Assembly (NCBI GenBank): GCA_029204225.1 | Contig: CM055108.1 | Span: 3,006,672 to 3,070,671, forward strand | Reading direction: 5' to 3' | DNA: 64,000 nucleotides | DNA from: Diphasiastrum complanatum | Lineage: Eukaryota > Streptophyta > Lycopodiopsida > Lycopodiales > Lycopodiaceae | Shown here: piece after piece, positions 58,199 to 64,000 of the stretch | Position numbering within the stretch: the stretch's first letter is position 1 | Layout: each line of letters opens with the position of its first letter | The notes under the pieces: generated by a model | What the model was told of the DNA's origin: nothing | The model's input: only the letters and a program-made list of their open reading frames with translations | The model's database searches: none | Made by a program: the position numbers and the translations under genes

Positions 58199-59838
58199 TT
58201 CTAGGCTAAAAGTAGGTGATTTAAAAAAAAAAAATCAAAAAAAGGTTACATTGTTTTTAGGTCAAAATCCCACAACAAATATCATCGCATTTTTGCTAAA
58301 TTGTCATAGTCATCCATGAATTCTAAAATAAGTTTTTCATTCCACGGTGAATTCTAGTATTCTTGTACATAACTCCTCATTCCCACTAACTTACATAATT
58401 CTCCATAAGTGTTTTACATATTTTACTTGAAAAATTCATTGAGTCCAAAAAAAATTCAAAAATATACTTGAATATTTACGTGCTTGCATTTTTCTTCTCT
58501 TGGTCAAGGGTTCATATGTGACCATAGAAGTAATTAAAGTTTAATCATGTGACAAAGTATCAAGAACAACGTTCTATTGATTTGTATTTGCATTATTTAT
58601 AGCTCAAGTTTAAAATTGTGAATAATTATTATAGCATTGATGTAATCAATACGTACTTTTAGTTCCTGCCATAAATAAGATTGTAATTGCATCTCTTCAT
58701 TTTCTAGCTTGTATTTTTTTTAGACGTTCTTCAAGACAATATCTTGATTGAATTTTGTGATAGTCTTCTCTTGATATTTTACCAATTGTTCTTTCTTCAC
58801 CTTAACTCATCTCTTCTTTTCACATGCAACACATTTGAGTCCGCCTAGATTTTTGGCATCCTAGTTCTATGGGCTATCGTTGATAATCATCTTGATTCTT
58901 TCTTAAAATCGTTTGAGCTGTTGGTTTATTTCACTCAAGGTAGGTCTTTATAAGATGTTCAGACTTATTACAAATGTAGCAAATGCTAGACTTATGAGCC
59001 TTCAGGCTGAGGAAAACGTTCTAGGCTAAAAGTAGGTGATTTAAAAAAAAATAAAAAAAAAGGTTACATTGTTTTTAGGTCAAAATCCCACAACAAATAT
59101 CATTGTATTTTTGCTAAATTGTCATAGTCATCCATGAATTCTAAAATAAGTTTTTCATTCTATGGTGAATTCTAGTATTCTCGTACATAACTCCTCATTC
59201 CCACTAACTTACATAATTTTCCATAAGTGTTTTACATATTTTACTTGAAAATTTCATTGAGTCAAAAAATTTTTAACAATATACTTGAATATTTACATGC
59301 TTGCATTTTTCTTCTCTTGGTCAAGGGTTGATATGTGACCATAGAAGTAATTAAAGTTTAATCATGTGACAAAGTATCAAGAACAACATTCTATTGATTT
59401 GTATTTGCATTATTTATAGCTCAAGTTTAATATTGTGGATAATTATTGTAGCATTACTGTATTCAATACGTACTATTAGTTCTGGCCATAAATAAGGTTG
59501 TAATTGCATCTCTTCATTTTCTAGCTTGTGATTCTTGAGATGTTGCTTCGAGACAATATCTTGATTGAATTATGTGATAGTCTTCTCTTGATATTTTACC
59601 AATTGTTCTTTCTTCACCTTAACTCATCTCTTCCTTACACATGCAACATATTTGAGTTCCGCCTAGATTTTTTGCATCCTAGTTTTATGGGCTATTGTCG
59701 ATAATCATCTTGATTCTTTCTTTGAATCATACGAGCCATTGGTTTATTTCACTCAAGGCAGGTCTTTATAAGATATTTAGACTTATTAGAAATGTAGCAA
59801 ATGCTAGATTTATGAGCCTTCAAGCTGAGAATTTTTTT
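58199..59838 (+). repeat. 820-bp tandem duplication inside the Y LTR
   Basis: TTCTAGGCTAAAAGTAGGTG begins at 58199 and again at 59019, and both runs proceed in parallel to GAGCCTTCA, GCTGAG (about 59011 and 59830). The joint carries a short filler (GAAAACG). The left copy of Y has a single unit. Confidence 0.85.
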
Positions 59839-60380
59839 TTTTTGCGAAATTCAGAAATTGTTATATCCAACACAATCAAAGTACTTATTCAAATTTTTCT
59901 CTCAAAACCGTTACTTATCATTGAGTGCCGAGCTCAATTGCTATCAAATTTGCAAACTATGTGTAGCACCTCCACTAGACGTTGTTGGACTATCAATCAT
60001 TTTTTGAAACTACCTAACAAGAAAAATGGAGTTTAGGTTGAGTCGACAAATATGTCTATCTTATCACCATAACCAAGATAATGACTTACCATGAACTATA
60101 TTAATTAAAATTAGCACCATACACAAATCTCAATTGATACCTTTTGACTATAAACTCGGAGATAAAGCATGGATTTGGATTTCAACCAAAAAAAATGAAA
60201 CAAAATTTCTACTTATCGTAAGTATAGTTTGTCTAAGAAAAAATCTAATTTATTTGAGAAGGACAATTTTTTCATAACCAATTTTTTTTTAATTTTCACA
60301 TAATCATGCAATAGTTAGAAAGTAACCATCGATATCAGTTTTTAAAAATATTATTATTGAATTACCACAGTCGAAATCTC

Positions 60381-60384
<4 letters not shown>

Positions 60385-60439
<55 letters not shown>
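60385..60439. repeat. TA microsatellite in the Y LTR, right copy
   Basis: About 27 AT units. The matching place in the left copy (38199-38209) has about five. Confidence 0.9.
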
Positions 60440-60442
<3 letters not shown>

Positions 60443-61395
60443 AATTAAAACACGATATCTTGATTTTCTATGTGTAGAATGTTGATTATGGTTGATATAG
60501 GTTCCACAAGTGTGAAGGACAACAAAACTGTTGTTTTTGTACGACAGGGATAGTACCATAATGTATTTTCATGTTCATGATAAGATCTTAGTGATTTATG
60601 CAATTCTAGCATGCTAATCTTGATGAATTCTATCTTGTAACTAAATCTAAATGTGCACATCAAAATGGCCCAAGATCTAAGATCCATTAGTTGTGTTTTG
60701 GATTTGTACTTTTCACATGGGTATCAGAGCAGGTTGCAGGCCAAAGTTGGTGGTTATGCCAAATCTAGAGGTGGATTTGAGGGCGCCATAAATTCTATGT
60801 GGATTTGGAGGTGTTGCTAGATCAAATCTTGCATTTTCAAGTATAGAAAGTGGAATCTTTGTGGTCCAATAATCATTTAGGTCAAATCACTTTGTAAATG
60901 GCCAATTTTTTATTGGAATGTGGAGACAAAAATTGGTCATGATTGTGGATGGGACATTCTATTAGATGAGATATCTAGATTCTAGCTTTTGCATGTAGAT
61001 TTTTGGTGAAACCCTAAATTTGATAAGATCTCTTGATTTTAAGTTGCTGGATTTTTTCAAGAGTGTGTTTCAATATCAGGTATTGGCAAAAGTTCATCAT
61101 ATTGTGTTTAGATCTATTGTAATCAAGAAATCAAGATTATATGTGCATCATAATCTATGCCTAGTCTGCAGAATCTTTTTGCTACAAGCCTTAGCTTGCT
61201 TTGTACTTACTAATGGATCCATATTGATTGTACTTCAATCTAAATACCCACTTACAAGAAATTGGCTTCTTCCCATGTGAAAGAAGTTCCCAAGTTTGAT
61301 TTTCCATTAGTGCATCAAACTCAACTTGCATAACATCTTTCCAAGATTGGGACTTTACAACATCTTCAAAACAAGATGGTTCTTCAAGCATAGTA

Positions 61396-62435
61396 CGTTA
61401 TTGACTATAGTACTCAATTTAAGTTATCTTGCAAGATATCAGAGACTCCCAAGGTGATTTAGGATAGTTGCAAAGGTTCCTAGTCAAAATCGAGTTCAAA
61501 CTGCCTTCTGAACCCTTCACAAATTGAACATTCACCAAGAAGAACCTTTGCTTGATCTTTTGGAGCTTTATTTACTAAATATACCATCTATTAGAGAGGC
61601 GAATGTTTTTTGAGGCCTTAGACCCCACCCACACCCTACACCATCATTGTCAGCTATTACTCATTATTGTTACCATCCGTGCAGCTACATCACCCATTTT
61701 TTTGTGATCATCTCCATTTGAATCCGTGCAAACATCCATCCATCCATCCCTCTACATTCATCCAATTGTTGCCCAGTAAAATCTATTACTTGTTCTTGCT
61801 TCTCTCATTTTAGTTGAACCTATATCCATTCAAAACAACTCAACCAACTTCCAACCATCATCAGTGAATTCTTCCAATGTCCACTCAGATCCACTATCAC
61901 CATAAGCCTCCACTCCTCATTTTTTATGCACAGTGAACTGAGATTGATGATCTGATAGAAGATTATCAACAAAGAATCCAAAGTTACATCAAGAACAGTG
62001 GAAGAGATCTACGTTAAATCAATAAATTCCAATGGATTAACAAATTCATGGTACCTCTCTAGGCCAGTCCAGAAAGACTCGCAAGCTAGAATTGCCAAAG
62101 ATTGATGGATCCCAAATAGCCCATTGAGGCCAAGTGCCCCTAAAATACACTAATTATAGTTGGTCATTGTAATATGTCCATTTTTCATGTTCAATCAAGA
62201 AGTGGAACCTTTGTTGACACTGATTTCTAAATTTTGCCCATTATAGAATGTCAATTTACTTAATCCAAACTTTATTTCCAAAAAATTATTTTCTAATATC
62301 ATCATCAAAGTTATTTCAGATCAGATCAAGATTTTATTACTTCTTGAAAAGTCTAGATCCATCTCCATTGAACAACTGAAAGTCATAAGTCTACCATTAT
62401 CAAGAATTTTCATCATTTGAAGAATCTTTTAGAAA
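61396..62435. other. Non-coding, probable leader of the following gag
   Basis: No gene recognised. CCATCCATCCATCC at about 61735. No clear primer site or LTR end is seen. Confidence 0.4.
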
Positions 62436-63840
62436 ATGGAAGAAGGTGATGAAGATGTTGATTATGATGTGCCACAACCATGTCCTATCATCATATGAAC
62501 ACCTCATTTGGAGATGCCAAAGTAAAATGGAGTCACATATCTAGTTAGATTTCTCAAAATCTAAGTAGAATCTTGTGAGGTCTATGGTGAAGTGAACCCA
62601 GAGGATAAGCTCAAGCTTTTTTCAATGGCACTAACGGGCGCTACGCAAGATTGCTTTTATAATCAAGCTCCAAAAGAACGTGCCAATTGGAAAGTAGTCA
62701 AAGCTGCTTTGATCATTTGCTTTAAGCGAAGGAAGTTTCTTGATGATCTGTTCTTGTTGCTAAGTAGATCAAAATGGGAAAGAAGGAGATGGTCCCGTGA
62801 CTATATCGAATGTATCAAACATTTCAGATCAAAATGTGAACTTGATCTTATTACTGATGTGGCCATGACCATGTGGTTCTTAGCAAGATTGCCAAAGTGT
62901 ATCAAGCATGAGCTCAAACGTCAAGAACAACATATGACATTACAATAGGCAATTGATGATGCAAAAGCTGAAGAGGATGAGAATTCGGATGAAGAGCCAT
63001 ACATCGGTATGTTGTTGTACATAGCAGGGCAGACTACCACAACATCTATGACTATTGCTTCTACCAATACCAATGCAACTGCCAAAAGGGTGATGGATGA
63101 GTTTGAGAAACTTGGTCAAAAATAATAGACGTAGATGGAAAAGATGCAATTTGAATTTGAAGCAGAGATAAAAGCATTAGAAGATCAGCATGCCCAACTT
63201 ACTAAAGCTCATGACAAGGCAACATGTCAAAGCTTTCCTACTAGGAAAAATGTTTGGTGTGCCATTTGTGCTGGTAATATACGATGAATGAGACAACAAT
63301 GAAACGACAAATGGCTGATATTTATTGTCATTTGTGCACTTCTACTAGCCGTGAGACAACATTTTGTTCATTTGATCCAAGAGTTTCCAACAATGCTATC
63401 ACAAGTATGGTTATCATGAAGGTCCAAAGTGGAAAGCTCTAGATGGTAAGGTGCATGGACTTGGATATTCAGACCATTTAACTTTACCTGCTCCGCAAGG
63501 ACAACAAGCACCACAAAACCAATATGATTGATCCAGAAGCTTCATCAAGTCAAGATCAATGGAATTATCCTCCTGATCAAGTTCCTGGATCACATGAGCA
63601 ATATGCAATCTTTGTTGTTGCACAACAACAACAATCTAGACAATGGGCAAGAGCACCACTAGGATGCTTTGGTTGGGGAGAAAATTATCACATAGCAGAA
63701 TGTTAAAACAAAGGAAAATTCATGCCATTTTGTCGAGAATGTGGATATGGACATTGCTATAAGCATTGTCCAACTAGACCAAAAGTACCAACTACAACTG
63801 CTCCATTGAACATGATTCCATCAAACCAAGGCAAGCAGTG
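62436..63840 (+). pseudogene. Retrotransposon gag remnant, truncated by window end
   Basis: Probable start ATG at 62436 (MEEGDEDVDYDVPQPCPIII), then stops at 62496, about 62522 and about 62561 in the same frame. The gag domain (NPEDKLKLFSMALTGATQDC, NWKVVKAALIICF, YIECIKHFRSKCEL, WFLARLPKCIKHEL) is open at 62592-62948. It continues past a TAG as DDAKAEEDENSDEEPYIGML. After a frameshift, two degenerate zinc knuckles appear: CFGWGENYHIAEC, which lacks the second Cys, and CRECGYGHCYKHC, with three instead of four residues before His. The layout fits a Ty3-type gag. Pol would lie beyond the window. Confidence 0.65.
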
Positions 63841-64000
63841 AAATGTCATGAAAATCCAATGAACCAATTGCACTGGTTATATGGTTGTCAAAAGAGCTCA
63901 AAAGCATAAAGAAGTTGTTCCTGATCCACCACCTGTAGAATCCATACCCGTCAATGATCGACCTTATGTATTGGGGGTCTATCCAAACCTGCAGTCAAAA

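Larger units (their letters stand above)
57386..60717 (+). repeat. Long LTR (3332 bp) of repeat Y, right copy
   Basis: It starts TGTGAAAATTGTCAAC and ends GTACTTTTCACA, so it has TG...CA ends. TATTATAAATAGGCATAC at about 57589 is a good TATA candidate. It contains GT (57961-57999) and TA (60385-60439) repeats. The surplus of about 850 bp over the left copy is explained by one tandem duplication plus the TA expansion. Confidence 0.75.
57116..61395 (+). mobile_element. Composite repeat Y, right copy
   Basis: Inverted partner of 37228-40675. The parts in order are: copia 3' tail (57130-57375), polypurine tract (GAAGAGGGAG, 57376-57385), LTR (57386-60717), primer site (TGGGTATCAGAGC, 60718-60730), leader (to about 61125), then a minus-strand copia RT fragment (61391-61130: MLEEPSCFEDVV, KSQSWKDVMQVEFDALMENQ, SCKWVFRLKYNQYGSI). 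Homology with the left copy ends at about 61395. Differences include an 820-bp internal tandem duplication and a much longer TA run. Confidence 0.8.

Overview
This is nuclear DNA of a land plant, probably one with a large, repeat-rich genome. Two intron-containing dehydrin genes lie in about 64 kb of nested and broken LTR retrotransposons, several primed by initiator-tRNA-Met sites (TGGTATCAGAGC). There are no bacterial-style operons, rRNA genes or CRISPR arrays. I cannot name the species. The repeat load and the unusual dehydrin would suit a fern, lycophyte or gymnosperm, but that is inference.

Layout. 1-2.87 kb: 3' part of a Ty3/gypsy chromovirus (RT, RNase H, integrase, chromodomain). 2.93-4.47 kb: integrase end and probable LTR of a second Ty3 lineage. 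4.5-17.2 kb: a head-to-tail array of minus-strand LTR elements sharing LTRs (5251-6235 and 15610-16494). Its main member encodes a gag-like coiled-coil protein of unknown family and shows no pol. It is split by a 5.8-kb non-coding LTR element (8121-13886). 17.5-21.7 kb: a Ty1/copia element (minus strand) interrupted by a small chromovirus deletion derivative with a clear 5-bp target duplication. 22.3-27.2 kb: a gag fragment, tandem repeats and a three-copy hairpin array.

27.5-28.2 kb (minus) and 49.45-50.64 kb (plus) hold the two genes I would call functional. Both are F-S-K type dehydrins with one phase-0 intron inside the serine segment. The second is twice as long because a Gly/Thr/Tyr/His-rich module is tandemly repeated. 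Between and beyond them lie two dispersed repeat pairs in inverted orientation: X (28.96-31.03 and 54.53-55.66 kb) and the composite Y (37.23-40.67 and 57.12-61.40 kb). Also present are a gypsy gag remnant (34.3-36.16 kb), a copia fragment (36.16-37.49 kb) and the best preserved copia (41.0-46.3 kb, minus), whose integrase core is replaced by an LTR of another family. The window ends in a further gag remnant (62.4-64 kb).

The dehydrins presumably act as desiccation or cold protectants. ACGTG elements upstream of the second would fit ABA-type control. Everything else is selfish DNA in decay. Its main interest is structural: shared LTRs, head-to-head composites, nested insertions with readable target duplications, and pol-less elements.
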